NCBI RefSeq assembly: GCF_026625045.1
Contig: NZ_CP113089.1
Coordinates: 2,108,001 to 2,172,000 of the forward strand
Reading direction: 5' to 3'
DNA from: Microcella daejeonensis
GTDB taxonomy: Bacteria > Actinomycetota > Actinomycetes > Actinomycetales > Microbacteriaceae
Length of the DNA: 64,000 nt
The notes beneath the pieces are model-generated. The model saw nothing but the letters and a program-made list of their open reading frames with translations. It searched no databases and was not told the DNA's origin. Shown one piece after another: positions 38,543 to 47,660 of this stretch (positions within the stretch are counted from its first letter, which is position 1; each line of letters begins with the position of its first letter). Made by a program: the position numbers and the translations under genes.

Positions 38543-39966
38543 GTCTGCGCACCCCCAGCCGCCCGGCGCGCGGATCGACCACCTCCACGCGCGGGCGCGA
38601 CCGCGATCGGGAGCGCACGCGGCGCACCGTCGAGGACACCGCCATCGCCTCGACGGTCACGACCGCGCGCACGCGCATCGTCGGAAGCCGCACCGGCGTC
38701 GGAGCCGACGCGGTCGTCGCGGCCGTGCGCAGCGCCCGCGCCGTGCGGGCCGGCGTCGGCGGAGCGGTCGCCGCCGCCTCCTCCGTCATCACGCCGCTCG
38801 GCTGGAGCCTGCTGGCGCTCGTGCCGCTGCTCCTGCTCGCCGGGTACGCCTGGGGGTGGAGCGAGCTGGTCGTGCTCGGCATCTCCGGCTGCGTGCTCGC
38901 GGCGATCGCGCTGCTGTTCCTGCTCGGGCGCACTCCGCTCGCCGTCGAGCTCACCCCGCCGGCGGCCCGGGTGGCGGTGGGCGACGAGGCCGCGGCGAGC
39001 ATCCTGGTTCGCAATCGGCGCGCGCGCCGCAGCTTCTCCGCCGTGCTCGACGTGCCCGTCGGCGACGGCCTCGTCCCCGTCGCTCTGCCCGGCCTCGCTC
39101 CCGGTCGCGAGGCGGTCCTGAGCATCCCCGTGCCGACGCGGCGCCGCGGGCGGCTCGTCATCGGACCGGTGAACAGCGTGCGCGCCGACCCGGTGGGGCT
39201 CGTGCGGCGCGAGATCACCTGGACGGAGCCGGCCGAGGTCATCGTGCACCCGCGCACGATCGACATCCCCTCCACCTCGAGCGGGCTCGTGCGCGATCTG
39301 GAGGGCCAGCCGACGCGGCAGCTCACCGCGAGCGACCTCGCCTTCCACGCGCTGCGCGAGTACGCCCCCGGCGACGACCGCCGGCACATCCACTGGAAGT
39401 CGACGGCGAAGACCGGCACCTTCATGGTGCGCCAGTACGAGGAGACCCGTCGATCACACCTCGTCGTCGCGCTCAGCATCGCGAGCATCGACTTCGCCTC
39501 CGACATCGAGTTCGAGCTCGCCGTCTCCGTGGCCGGTTCGCTGGGCGCGCGGGCGATCCGGGATGCCCGCGACATCTCGGTCGTCGTGAGCGCCGTGACG
39601 CCGGAGTTCGCCAAGCGCACCGTCGTCGCCCTGCGGCCGCTCCCCACGCGCACGCCGACCGCCCTGCTGGATGAGCTCGCGCTCGTCGAGTTCGGACCGT
39701 CCGCCCTCGGCATCCTCGACGTCGCCCGGCTGTCGGGCGATGACGCCCGCGGCATCTCGGTGGCCTTCCTCGTCGTCGGCTCGAGCGTGACGCCCGCCCG
39801 GCTGCGCAGCGCCGCCGCGGCCTTCCCGCCCGCGGTCGAGGTCGTCGCGCTGCAGTGCGATCCCGACCGCATCCCCGGTCGTCGCCGGCTGGGCGCGCTC
39901 ACCGTCATCACGATCGGCTCGCTCGCCGACCTGCGGCGCGCCATGCGGGGGGCCGAGTCGTGGTGA
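38539..39966 (+). CDS. DUF58 membrane protein
   Basis: 475 residues, GTG start overlapping moxR. A Ser/Thr/Arg-rich N-terminal region of about 80 residues precedes two transmembrane helices (about 87-135: LLALVPLLLLAGYAWGW and VLGISGCVLAAIALLFLLG). The DUF58 hallmark FHALREYAPGDDRRHIHWKS lies near residue 270-290, followed by a VWA-like fold (LVVALSIASID). It is the standard partner of MoxR ATPases and of transglutaminase-fold proteins. The stop overlaps the next gene. Confidence 0.92.
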   Translation: MSLRTPSRPARGSTTSTRGRDRDRERTRRTVEDTAIASTVTTARTRIVGSRTGVGADAVVAAVRSARAVRAGVGGAVAAASSVITPLGWSLLALVPLLLLAGYAWGWSELVVLGISGCVLAAIALLFLLGRTPLAVELTPPAARVAVGDEAAASILVRNRRARRSFSAVLDVPVGDGLVPVALPGLAPGREAVLSIPVPTRRRGRLVIGPVNSVRADPVGLVRREITWTEPAEVIVHPRTIDIPSTSSGLVRDLEGQPTRQLTASDLAFHALREYAPGDDRRHIHWKSTAKTGTFMVRQYEETRRSHLVVALSIASIDFASDIEFELAVSVAGSLGARAIRDARDISVVVSAVTPEFAKRTVVALRPLPTRTPTALLDELALVEFGPSALGILDVARLSGDDARGISVAFLVVGSSVTPARLRSAAAAFPPAVEVVALQCDPDRIPGRRRLGALTVITIGSLADLRRAMRGAESW

Positions 39967-42311
39967 GCCGCGCGGCCGCGGCCGCCGCAGCACGCCGCCG
40001 CCGTCGACGCCCTCCGGTCACCCGTCCTCGGGCCGCGGTGCTCGTCTCCGCCGGGGTCTTCACGCTGCTCTCCTGGGCCGCCGTGGCCGCGGCGCTGTGG
40101 CCGATCTACCAGCACCCGAGCTTCCTTCTGCTCGCGGGCGTCGCGGTGCCGCTGGGCGTGCTGCTCGTCGTCGGAGGCCTGCTCGCGAAGTGGCGCGGCG
40201 AGGGCGTTCTGCTCGCCGCCGTCGCGCTCTTCATCATCGTCGGCGTGCCCCTCGCGGTGCCCGGGCGCGCGCTCTACGGCGTGCTGCCCGAGCCGCAGGG
40301 ACTGCTCGAGCTCGTCTCGGGGGTCGTGCTCGGCTGGCGGCAGCTCGTCACGATCGAGCTGCCGGTCGCCGACTACCAGGCGCTGCTCGTCCCCGCGCTC
40401 GTCCTCCTCCTCGCCGGCCCGGTGCTGACCGCGAGCATCGCGCTGCGCACCCGACGACCGGCCCTCGCGGCGCTCGTGCCGCTGCTCGCCTTCGCGCTCG
40501 CCGTCGCGCTCGGCTCCGAGCGCGTCCCGCTCCCGGCCGGCACGGCCGTGGCGCTCGCGGTCGTCCTACTGCTCTGGCTCGTCGTGCAGGGAAGGCACCG
40601 CCGTACGGACGCGGTCCGCTCCGGTGCCGCGCCCTCCTCGACCACCGCTGTGACGGGCGGTCGCGCAGCGGTCGCGCGCCCCGTCGTCGGCGCGCTGATC
40701 CTCCTGCTGCTCTCCGGCGGCATCGGCGCCGCGGCCGTCGCGATCGCTCCGCCCGAGCAGCAGCGCACCGTCCTCCGATCGCTCACCGAGCCGCCGTTCG
40801 ACCCCCGAGCGCTGCCGAGCCCGCTCGCCGCCTACCGCACGGCCTTCCTGCCCGGGGCCGTCGAGGCCCCGGCGGTGCGGGTGTCGGGGCTGCCCTCCGG
40901 CGCCCGGCTGCGGGTCGCGACGCTCGACAGCTACGACGGCGTCGTGTTCGCGGTCGGCAGCGAGCAGGTCGATGCGGCGTCGGGGCGGTTCGAGCGCATC
41001 CCGACGCGTCGCGACGTCACGGGCATCGAGGGCGACCCGATCGAGGTCGACCTCGTCATCGAGCAGCCCATCGGGCCGTGGCTGCCGACGATCGGCGAGT
41101 TCGCCGCGATCCGGTTCGACGGCGACGATGCGGCCGATGTGCGTGACCGCTTCGTCGTCAACGACGTCACCGGTACCGCGGCCCTCATCGGCGGGGTGGA
41201 TGCCGGACGCGCGTACCGCCTGACCGCCCTGCAGCCCGTGCTCACCCCGCCGGAGCTCGACGAGCTCGCGCCCGGCGCCGCCGCCGTCCCCGCGATCGCG
41301 GCCGTCCCCGACGAGCTGCGCACCTGGTTCCAGGCGGTGACGGTCGAGGCCGAGGGGCCGGGACCGCGTCTCGCCGCCGCCATCGCCGCCCTCCAGGAGC
41401 AGGGGTACATCTCGCACGGGGTCGGAGAGGACGAGCCGCCGAGCCGCTCCGGCCATTCGCTCGACCGGCTGGCCGAGCTGGTGACCGCCCGGCCCATGCT
41501 CGGCGATGCCGAGCAGTACGCGGCGGCGGCGGCGCTCCTCGCCCGCGAGGCCGGCTTCCCCTCCCGCGTCGTGCTCGGCTACGCGCCCGCCGGCTCCGGC
41601 GACCTCGTGCTGCGCGGGGCGGACCTCACCGCCTGGATCGAGATCGACGCGGCGGGCCTCGGCTGGATCCCCGTCGATGTGATGCCCCCCGAGCGCGAGA
41701 TCCCGCCGGCCGAGCCCGACGAGCCGATCCCCGTGACGCGCCCGCAGAACGCCGTGCAGCCGCCCGTCGAGGATCCGCCCGTGCGCGACGATCAGGCGCC
41801 GCCCGAGATCGAGCCGGGCGACGCGCCCGTCGACGACTCCCTGCTGGCCCTCGTCCTCCTCATCCTGACCATCACGGCAGCGGTGCTGCTCGCGCTCGGC
41901 CTCATCGCGGCGCCGTTCATCGGGATCGTCGCCGCGAAGGCCCGACGGCGCCGGCGTCGGCGGCGGAAGGGCGATGCCGTGCGCCGCATCCTCGCCGGCT
42001 GGCGCGAGGTGACGGACGCGGCCGTCGACCGGGGGATCCCGCTGCCGGCGGGCGGCACGCGCCGGGAGCTCGCCCTCGCGATCGGCAGGCCGCAGGCTGC
42101 CGTGCTCGCGCGGGTGGCCGACCGGGCCGACTACGCCCCCGAGGCGCCTCCGCTGGAGGAGGTCGACCGGGTCTGGCAGGCGGTCGACGCGGTGCGGGCA
42201 TCCCTCGCCGTCGACGGCACGCGTCGCGAGCGGTGGCGCGCCGCCGTCTCGACCCGCTCGCTGCGCCGATACCCTGGACGTGCACGACCCAGGGGAGGAG
42301 CGTCGCGATGA
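39963..42311 (+). CDS. transglutaminase-fold membrane protein, catalytic residues apparently lost
   Basis: 782 residues, GTG start overlapping DUF58. Several N-terminal helices (up to about residue 265), an extracytoplasmic region, the transglutaminase-like core (about 490-580), a Pro-rich linker, one more helix (about 625-655) and a basic cytoplasmic tail. In active relatives the Cys lies in a GxCExFA pattern and the His in a HAW pattern. Here the corresponding segments read GDAEQYA (Ala516) and LTAWIEI (Thr556), while Asp572 in WIPVD remains. It is therefore probably a pseudo-enzyme with a structural role. The position matches Tgm of the PFNA cluster. Confidence 0.85.
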   Translation: MSRAAAAAAARRRRRRPPVTRPRAAVLVSAGVFTLLSWAAVAAALWPIYQHPSFLLLAGVAVPLGVLLVVGGLLAKWRGEGVLLAAVALFIIVGVPLAVPGRALYGVLPEPQGLLELVSGVVLGWRQLVTIELPVADYQALLVPALVLLLAGPVLTASIALRTRRPALAALVPLLAFALAVALGSERVPLPAGTAVALAVVLLLWLVVQGRHRRTDAVRSGAAPSSTTAVTGGRAAVARPVVGALILLLLSGGIGAAAVAIAPPEQQRTVLRSLTEPPFDPRALPSPLAAYRTAFLPGAVEAPAVRVSGLPSGARLRVATLDSYDGVVFAVGSEQVDAASGRFERIPTRRDVTGIEGDPIEVDLVIEQPIGPWLPTIGEFAAIRFDGDDAADVRDRFVVNDVTGTAALIGGVDAGRAYRLTALQPVLTPPELDELAPGAAAVPAIAAVPDELRTWFQAVTVEAEGPGPRLAAAIAALQEQGYISHGVGEDEPPSRSGHSLDRLAELVTARPMLGDAEQYAAAAALLAREAGFPSRVVLGYAPAGSGDLVLRGADLTAWIEIDAAGLGWIPVDVMPPEREIPPAEPDEPIPVTRPQNAVQPPVEDPPVRDDQAPPEIEPGDAPVDDSLLALVLLILTITAAVLLALGLIAAPFIGIVAAKARRRRRRRRKGDAVRRILAGWREVTDAAVDRGIPLPAGGTRRELALAIGRPQAAVLARVADRADYAPEAPPLEEVDRVWQAVDAVRASLAVDGTRRERWRAAVSTRSLRRYPGRARPRGGASR

Positions 42312-43651
42312 TCTGTCGCCACTGCGGTGCGACGCTGCCCCCGATCGCCATGTTCTGCGGGGAGTGCGGTCGCTCGGTCGCCGCCCGCACGCCCGTCGTG
42401 CCCCCCGTCGTGCTGACGGCCGCGGCACCGGTGTTCTCGGCCGGCGAGGTGCTCTCGATCACGCCCGCGACGCCGCCGGAGGCCCCCGAGGACGATCCGT
42501 CGGAGCCGCAGGCCGATGCGCCGCCGCCCTCGTCCGTCTCGAACGCGGCGGGTGATCCGGCCGCCGGTGCGGCGGTGGATGCTCCCGCTTCGGCTCCTGC
42601 TGCTGCTCACGCTTCTGCTCACGCTTCTGCGCCCGCTCCCGCTCCTGCTCCCGCCGTCGCCGACGCGGTCGAGGCGGCAGCGCCCTCCGCGCGCGGAACC
42701 GCGGCGGCCGCGCCGCCTCCCGTCTGCGTCTCCTGCGGCACGGTGGGGGAGCAGGAGGACCTGTTCTGCGCCGAGTGCGGCGCGCCGATGCCGCAGGACA
42801 CCCGCGTGATCGAGCGCCTGGTCGCCCCGGCGCCTCCCGCCGAGCCGCGGGCTCCCGAGATTGCCCCGGCGGCCGCGCCGTCGACGCCGGAACCGACGCC
42901 GGATCCTGCCGCCGCCCCGCCGGCCCCGGAACCGGCCGCCGCCCCGCCGGCCCCGGAACCGGCCGCTGCCGGGCCGGCACCGGAGACGGTCGCCCCGCTC
43001 CCGTCCTGGGCGTCATTGCTCACCGGCAGCGCGGCGCCCGCGTCGAGCGGACCGCTCGCGTCGAGTACCGCCGCGTCCTCCGTCGTCGTCCCGGGGCGGG
43101 GTACGGCTGAGCCGGCGAGTACGCCGGCGGCGCCGGCGCCCGCGCGCGCCGTCCCCGAGGCCGCGGCCCCGCCCGTCGTCCCCGACGCCGCGGCGGCCCC
43201 GCTCGCGCCCGGCATCGAGCGCTCGGCCGACCGCGGGTCCGTGCGGGCGACCCCGCCGCTCGCCCCGCCTCCGCGGCTCGACCCCGACGTCGAGAGCACC
43301 CGCCTCGTCCCGCGCTCCGCCTCCGGCGCGCGCTTCGTCCTCCAGTTCTCGACCGGTGAGAGCTACACCGTGGTCGGGTCCGGTCTGATCGGGCGCAATC
43401 CGCGATCCGAGCCGGGGGAGGCCGTGGACCACCTCGTGACGATCGTCGATCCCGGCCGATCGGTCTCGAAGACGCATCTGGAGTTCGGCCAGGATTCCGG
43501 CGTCTTCTTCATCAGCGATCGGCACTCGGGCAACGGCACGATCATCCGCGAGCCCGGTGCGGAGCCCCGGTACGCCGAGCCGGGCCGCCGCTACCGCGTG
43601 GTGCGCGGCACCCGCGTCGATCTCGGCGAGCAGTTCGTCGTCATCAGCTGA
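42308..43651 (+). CDS. double zinc-ribbon FHA-domain protein
   Basis: 447 residues, ATG overlapping the previous stop (ATGA). The first zinc ribbon (CRHC at 3-6, CGEC at about 17-20) starts the protein; a second (CVSC and CAEC) lies near residues 140-160. Between and after them is a long Ala/Pro-rich disordered linker with an exact 27-nt repeat. The FHA domain (about 340-447) has VVGSGLIGRNPRSEPGE, the binding SVSKTHLEF and the turn RHSGNGT. A threonine motif VESTRLVPR (T331) precedes it. It likely reads phosphothreonine made by the locus kinase and sits directly before the FtsK ATPase. Confidence 0.88.
   Translation: MICRHCGATLPPIAMFCGECGRSVAARTPVVPPVVLTAAAPVFSAGEVLSITPATPPEAPEDDPSEPQADAPPPSSVSNAAGDPAAGAAVDAPASAPAAAHASAHASAPAPAPAPAVADAVEAAAPSARGTAAAAPPPVCVSCGTVGEQEDLFCAECGAPMPQDTRVIERLVAPAPPAEPRAPEIAPAAAPSTPEPTPDPAAAPPAPEPAAAPPAPEPAAAGPAPETVAPLPSWASLLTGSAAPASSGPLASSTAASSVVVPGRGTAEPASTPAAPAPARAVPEAAAPPVVPDAAAAPLAPGIERSADRGSVRATPPLAPPPRLDPDVESTRLVPRSASGARFVLQFSTGESYTVVGSGLIGRNPRSEPGEAVDHLVTIVDPGRSVSKTHLEFGQDSGVFFISDRHSGNGTIIREPGAEPRYAEPGRRYRVVRGTRVDLGEQFVVIS
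42911..42964 (+). repeat. exact tandem 27-bp repeat inside the FHA linker
   Basis: Two identical 27-nt units (42911-42937 and 42938-42964) encode AAPPAPEPA twice; a decayed third unit follows. Being in frame, the array can change length without frameshift. Confidence 0.75.
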
Positions 43652-43744
43652 GGCGGCTCCTCCCCAGACACCGGGGGCGACGCGCTCTCCAGAACGGTGC
43701 CGAGGTGCGGGCTCGGTGATGCGGCGGCGCGCTTCACTGGCCGG

Positions 43745-46420
43745 ATGCTCCGCCTCCCGCCCCTCCCGGCACCGCCCTCAGCGCCCCCGCGCGTGCCGTT
43801 CCCCCTGATCGCGGTCATCGCCCCTCTCCTGGGCGCCGTGGTGATCGGGCTCCTGGTGCGCAGCCCCTTCGTGCTGGTCTTCGCCGTGCTCAGTCCGCTC
43901 ATCGCGCTCGCCACCATGGCCGACGGCCGCCGCCAGGCCCGCCGCCATCGCCGCGAGGAGCGCGAGCGCTTCGAGCGCGAGGTCGTCGAGTACGAGAGGG
44001 AGATCGAGCGGGCGCACGCCGCCGAGCGGCTCGAGGTCGATCGAGCGCTCCCGCCTCCGTGGGCGGCGGGGGCGGGATCCCCCGGCGCTCCGCACCTCCC
44101 CGTGCGCATCGGGGTCGCCCCACGACCCAGTCGATGCGCGCCGGATGCCCCGCGCGCGCTCCCCGCCGATGCCGACGGCGACCGGCTCCGCGCACTCCAT
44201 GAGCGCGCGGCGGTGCATCCGTGGCTCCCGGTGGGGCTCCCGCCCGGCCCCGTCGTCGTCGAGGGGCGCGGAACGGCCGCGGACAATCTGCGCCGTCTCG
44301 TCACCGCCGCCCCCGGCACGACCCTCGTGACCGGGCCCTCCGAGGCTGCGTCCGCCGTGACGGTGCGCTCGGCCACGAGCGCGCGGCTCCAAGTACCGGG
44401 TGCGATCGGCATCGACCTGCGGCTCGAACCGGTCACCGCCCTCGAGATCGAGCTGATCCGACCCGTGGAGGCCGAGTCGGCTCTCCCGTCCTCGGTGCGC
44501 GTCGCCGAGCTCCCGAGCCCGAGCCCTCAACGGCCCGGCCGCATTCCGATCGGCGTGGGGGTGGAGGGCCCCGTTCATCTCGATCTGGTGGCGGATGGTC
44601 CGCACGCCCTCATCGGAGGCACGACGGGCAGCGGCAAGAGCGAGCTGCTGCGCACCCTCGTGCTGGGGTGGGCGAGCGCGGCCGCGCCCCGCGAGCACTC
44701 GGTCCTCCTGGTCGACTTCAAGGGCGGCGCCGCCTTCACGGGACTCGCCGCGCTGCCGCACGTCGTCGGACTCATGACCGATCTCGCGCCCGAGGCGGCC
44801 GAGCGGGCGCTCCGCAGTCTTCGGGCGGAGCTGCGTCGTCGTGAGCGGCTGCTGCTCGAGCACGGCTGCCGCGACATCGCCGAGCTGCCCCGGGGCGTGC
44901 TGAGCAGGATGCTGGTCGTCGTCGACGAGTACGCGGCGCTCGTCGAGTCGGTCGAGGAGCTGCCGGCGCTGTTCGCCGATCTCTCCGCCCGCGGGCGCTC
45001 CCTCGGCATCCATCTGGTGCTGTGCACGCAGCGTCCTGCGGGGGTGGTGCGGGATGCCGTGCTCGCCAACTGCTCCATCAGGATCCTCTTCCGGGTGACC
45101 GCGGCCTCCGACAGCCGGGCGCTGCTCGGGGCACCGGCGGCGGGCATCGAGGCCGCGCCCATCGGTCGCGCCGTCGTCGCGGCGGGCGGCGGGTCCGCCG
45201 TCGTGCAGATCGCCCGGATCGAGGAGGGCGACATCGTCGTGGTCGCCGACCGGCACCGCGCGGCGCCGGCGCCCGATCGCCCCTGGCTCGAGGCGCTGCC
45301 CGCGGTGATCCCGATGCCCCTCGACGAGGCGGGCGGCAGTCGGGGCGACCGCGTCCTCCCGGCCGGCGCCGCCTCGCTCGATGAGGGCGGGGGCTGGGCG
45401 TTCGGGGTGCTCGATCAGCCCGATGAGCAGCGGCGGGCGATCGCCCGGTGGGACCCTCGGCGTGATGGCGCGCTCCTCGTCGTCGGCGCCACCGGCAGCG
45501 GCCGCAGCCGTGCGCTGGGCGCGCTCGCCTTCTCGGCCGCCGGGGGCGGGGCGCCGGTCACCGTGCTGCCGATCGAGCCGGCCGCCGCCTGGGCGGTGCT
45601 CGGGGCGATCGTCGACGGGCGGCCCATCGCCCCACCCCGGGAGGCGGCGGGCGGCGATCCCGCAGGGCTCCTCCTCATCGACGACCTCGACGCCCTGCTC
45701 GCCGCCGCGGGCGACGCGACTCCCGCGCTGCTCGACCGGCTCGACGGTGCGATCCGGATCCTCCGGGCTCGGGGCGGGGGTCTCGCCGCGAGCGTGCGGG
45801 CTCTCACCGGCCTGCCCGCCTCCGCCGCATCGCGCTTCGACTCCGTCCTGCTCATGCGTGCCGCGTCGCTCGAGGAGCACCGACTGGCGGGGGGCGCGGG
45901 GCCGTGGAACCGGGATGCCCCGCCGGGGCGCGGGCGGTGGCACGGCACCCTCGTCCAGGTCGGGCTCTCGCCCGTGCCCCTGCCCGAGCCCGCGGCGGAT
46001 CCGATCGAGGAGTGGACGCCTCCGGCGGCGCCGATCGCCGTCGTCACCGCGCGGCCCCGCGCCGTGCTCGCGCGACTGGCCGAGAGCGGCATCAGCGCCT
46101 CGTCCGACCCCGGCGCACTCGCCGCCGCGACCGTCGACCTCGAGCATCCCGCGGTGCGTGCTCGCGCGGCCGCAGTGGTCGCGGCCGACGCCGAGACCTG
46201 GCAGTCGGCGTGGGGGGCGTTGTCCGCTGCCCGCCGCGAGGGGGCGATCGTCCTGGCGGACGTCACCGAGGCGGAGGTCCGGCTCCTGCTCGGTCACCGG
46301 ACCGCTCCGCCTCCCCGGCGCCTCGGCGCCTCCGCGGAGGTCTGGATCGCGGAGGCCGGTGAGCCGCTGCGCCGCGCGCGCTGGTCGGCCCTCGGCGCCG
46401 CCGCCGCTCCGGAGCACTAG
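43745..46420 (+). CDS. FtsK/SpoIIIE-type ATPase resembling EssC/EccC
   Basis: 891 residues. Two transmembrane helices (about 20-38, 41-58) are followed by a charged coiled coil (about 60-95), as in type VII secretion motors. The first ATPase domain has Walker A GGTTGSGKS (K298), LVDFKGGAAF and Walker B D394/E395 (MLVVVDEYAAL). The second has GATGSGRS (581-588), with Arg587 in place of the Walker Lys, and LLLIDDLDALL. An in-frame GTG exists at 43697; the ATG at 43745 gives the expected Pro-rich start before the helices. In Firmicutes EssC the FHA domains are fused at the N-terminus; here an FHA protein is the gene just upstream. No WXG100 gene is near. Confidence 0.9.
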   Translation: MLRLPPLPAPPSAPPRVPFPLIAVIAPLLGAVVIGLLVRSPFVLVFAVLSPLIALATMADGRRQARRHRREERERFEREVVEYEREIERAHAAERLEVDRALPPPWAAGAGSPGAPHLPVRIGVAPRPSRCAPDAPRALPADADGDRLRALHERAAVHPWLPVGLPPGPVVVEGRGTAADNLRRLVTAAPGTTLVTGPSEAASAVTVRSATSARLQVPGAIGIDLRLEPVTALEIELIRPVEAESALPSSVRVAELPSPSPQRPGRIPIGVGVEGPVHLDLVADGPHALIGGTTGSGKSELLRTLVLGWASAAAPREHSVLLVDFKGGAAFTGLAALPHVVGLMTDLAPEAAERALRSLRAELRRRERLLLEHGCRDIAELPRGVLSRMLVVVDEYAALVESVEELPALFADLSARGRSLGIHLVLCTQRPAGVVRDAVLANCSIRILFRVTAASDSRALLGAPAAGIEAAPIGRAVVAAGGGSAVVQIARIEEGDIVVVADRHRAAPAPDRPWLEALPAVIPMPLDEAGGSRGDRVLPAGAASLDEGGGWAFGVLDQPDEQRRAIARWDPRRDGALLVVGATGSGRSRALGALAFSAAGGGAPVTVLPIEPAAAWAVLGAIVDGRPIAPPREAAGGDPAGLLLIDDLDALLAAAGDATPALLDRLDGAIRILRARGGGLAASVRALTGLPASAASRFDSVLLMRAASLEEHRLAGGAGPWNRDAPPGRGRWHGTLVQVGLSPVPLPEPAADPIEEWTPPAAPIAVVTARPRAVLARLAESGISASSDPGALAAATVDLEHPAVRARAAAVVAADAETWQSAWGALSAARREGAIVLADVTEAEVRLLLGHRTAPPPRRLGASAEVWIAEAGEPLRRARWSALGAAAAPEH

Positions 46421-46430
46421 CGTCGACACC

Positions 46431-46446
46431 GGCGCCGAGCGGCGCC
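46431..46446. terminator. hairpin between convergent ftsK-like gene and ald
   Basis: GGCGCC-GAGC-GGCGCC forms a 6-bp perfect stem 10 nt after the FtsK-like stop, in a 63-nt convergent gap. No T tract. Confidence 0.35.
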
Positions 46447-46483
46447 GCCCGCGGTGGTGCTGCCGCGGGGAGGGCCGTCCCGA

Positions 46484-47599
46484 TCAGACCAGAGCGTCGG
46501 CGAGGGGCACCGAGTCGAGCCCGTGCGCGCGCGCGACCGGCTCGTTCGTGACCGAGCCGGCGTGCGTGTTGAGCCCGAGCGCGAGCGCCGGGTCGGCCCG
46601 CAGCGCCGCTGCCCACCCGTGCGTCGCGATCGCGCGCACGTAGGGCATCGTCGCGTTGGTCAGCGCGTGCGTCGAGGTCGAGGGCACGGCCCCCGGCATG
46701 TTGGCCACGCAGTAGAAGATGCTGTCGTGCACCGCGAAGGTCGGTTCGGCGTGGGTCGTCGGCCGCGAGTCGGCGAAGCAGCCGCCCTGGTCGACCGCGA
46801 TGTCGACGAGCACGCTGCCCGGCTTCATGCGCGAGACGAGCTCGTTGCTGACGAGCTTCGGCGCCTTGGCCCCGGGGATGAGCACCGAGCCGATGAGCAT
46901 GTCGGCCCGCACGGCGGCCTTCTCGATCTCGTAGCCGTTCGAGGCGATCGTGCGCACGCGCCCGGCGTACAGCGCGTCGATCTCGCGGAGCCGCTGCAGA
47001 TTCGTGTCGAGCACGGTGACCTGCGCTCCGAGGCCGACGGCGATCGCGACCGCGTTCGTGCCGGCGACGCCGCCGCCGAGCACGACGACGTCGGCGGGGT
47101 GCGTTCCGGGAACCCCGGGGACGAGCAGTCCGGGCCCGCCGTTCGGGCGCATCATGGCGGTCGCCCCGACGATCGGAGCGAGGCGGCCGGCGACCTCGCT
47201 CATCGGGGCGAGCAGCGGCAGGGCGCGCGAGGGCAGCTGCACGGTCTCGTAGGCGATCCCGGTGACGCCGCTCTCGACGAGCGCGTGCGTGAGCTCGCGC
47301 TCCGCGGCGAGGTGCAGGTAGGTGAAGAGCACGAGGCCCTCGCGGAAGTGCCCGTACTCGGAGGCGATGGGCTCCTTGACCTTGAGCAGCAGCTCGGCCT
47401 CGCCCCAGACCGTCTCGGCATCGGCGACGATGCGCGCACCCTGCGCCGCGTACTCGGCGTCGGTGATCGAGGAGCCGAGTCCGGCACCCGACTGGATGAT
47501 CACCTCGTGCCCGCCGCCCACGAGGTCGTGCACGCCCGCGGGCGTGATGGCGACCCGGAACTCGTTGTTCTTGACCTCTGCCGGAACCGCGATTCTCAT
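46484..47599 (-). CDS. ald: alanine dehydrogenase
   Basis: NAD-dependent interconversion of L-alanine with pyruvate and ammonia. It has 371 residues. The ATG at 47599 gives [20 protein letters not shown], the canonical N-terminus, with a GGGAGAA SD; the frame extends further upstream but is not coding. K near 74 (LLKVKEP), the catalytic His in FTYLHLA, the NAD loop [16 protein letters not shown] and the C-terminal [14 protein letters not shown] are all typical. An inverted repeat upstream of its promoter suggests control by an Lrp/AldR-type regulator. Confidence 0.96.
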   Translation of the reverse strand: MRIAVPAEVKNNEFRVAITPAGVHDLVGGGHEVIIQSGAGLGSSITDAEYAAQGARIVADAETVWGEAELLLKVKEPIASEYGHFREGLVLFTYLHLAAERELTHALVESGVTGIAYETVQLPSRALPLLAPMSEVAGRLAPIVGATAMMRPNGGPGLLVPGVPGTHPADVVVLGGGVAGTNAVAIAVGLGAQVTVLDTNLQRLREIDALYAGRVRTIASNGYEIEKAAVRADMLIGSVLIPGAKAPKLVSNELVSRMKPGSVLVDIAVDQGGCFADSRPTTHAEPTFAVHDSIFYCVANMPGAVPSTSTHALTNATMPYVRAIATHGWAAALRADPALALGLNTHAGSVTNEPVARAHGLDSVPLADALV

Positions 47600-47660
47600 G
47601 ACTTCTCCCTGTTCGAGGGCGCACGCGCGGCATTCCCGCGCCACGCTGCGCTGCAGGATC

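Noticed and set aside
28550..46420. Complete type VII secretion system
   Set aside because: Only the EssC/EccC-like ATPase is present; no WXG100, EccB, EccD, EccE or mycosin-like gene is visible in the window.
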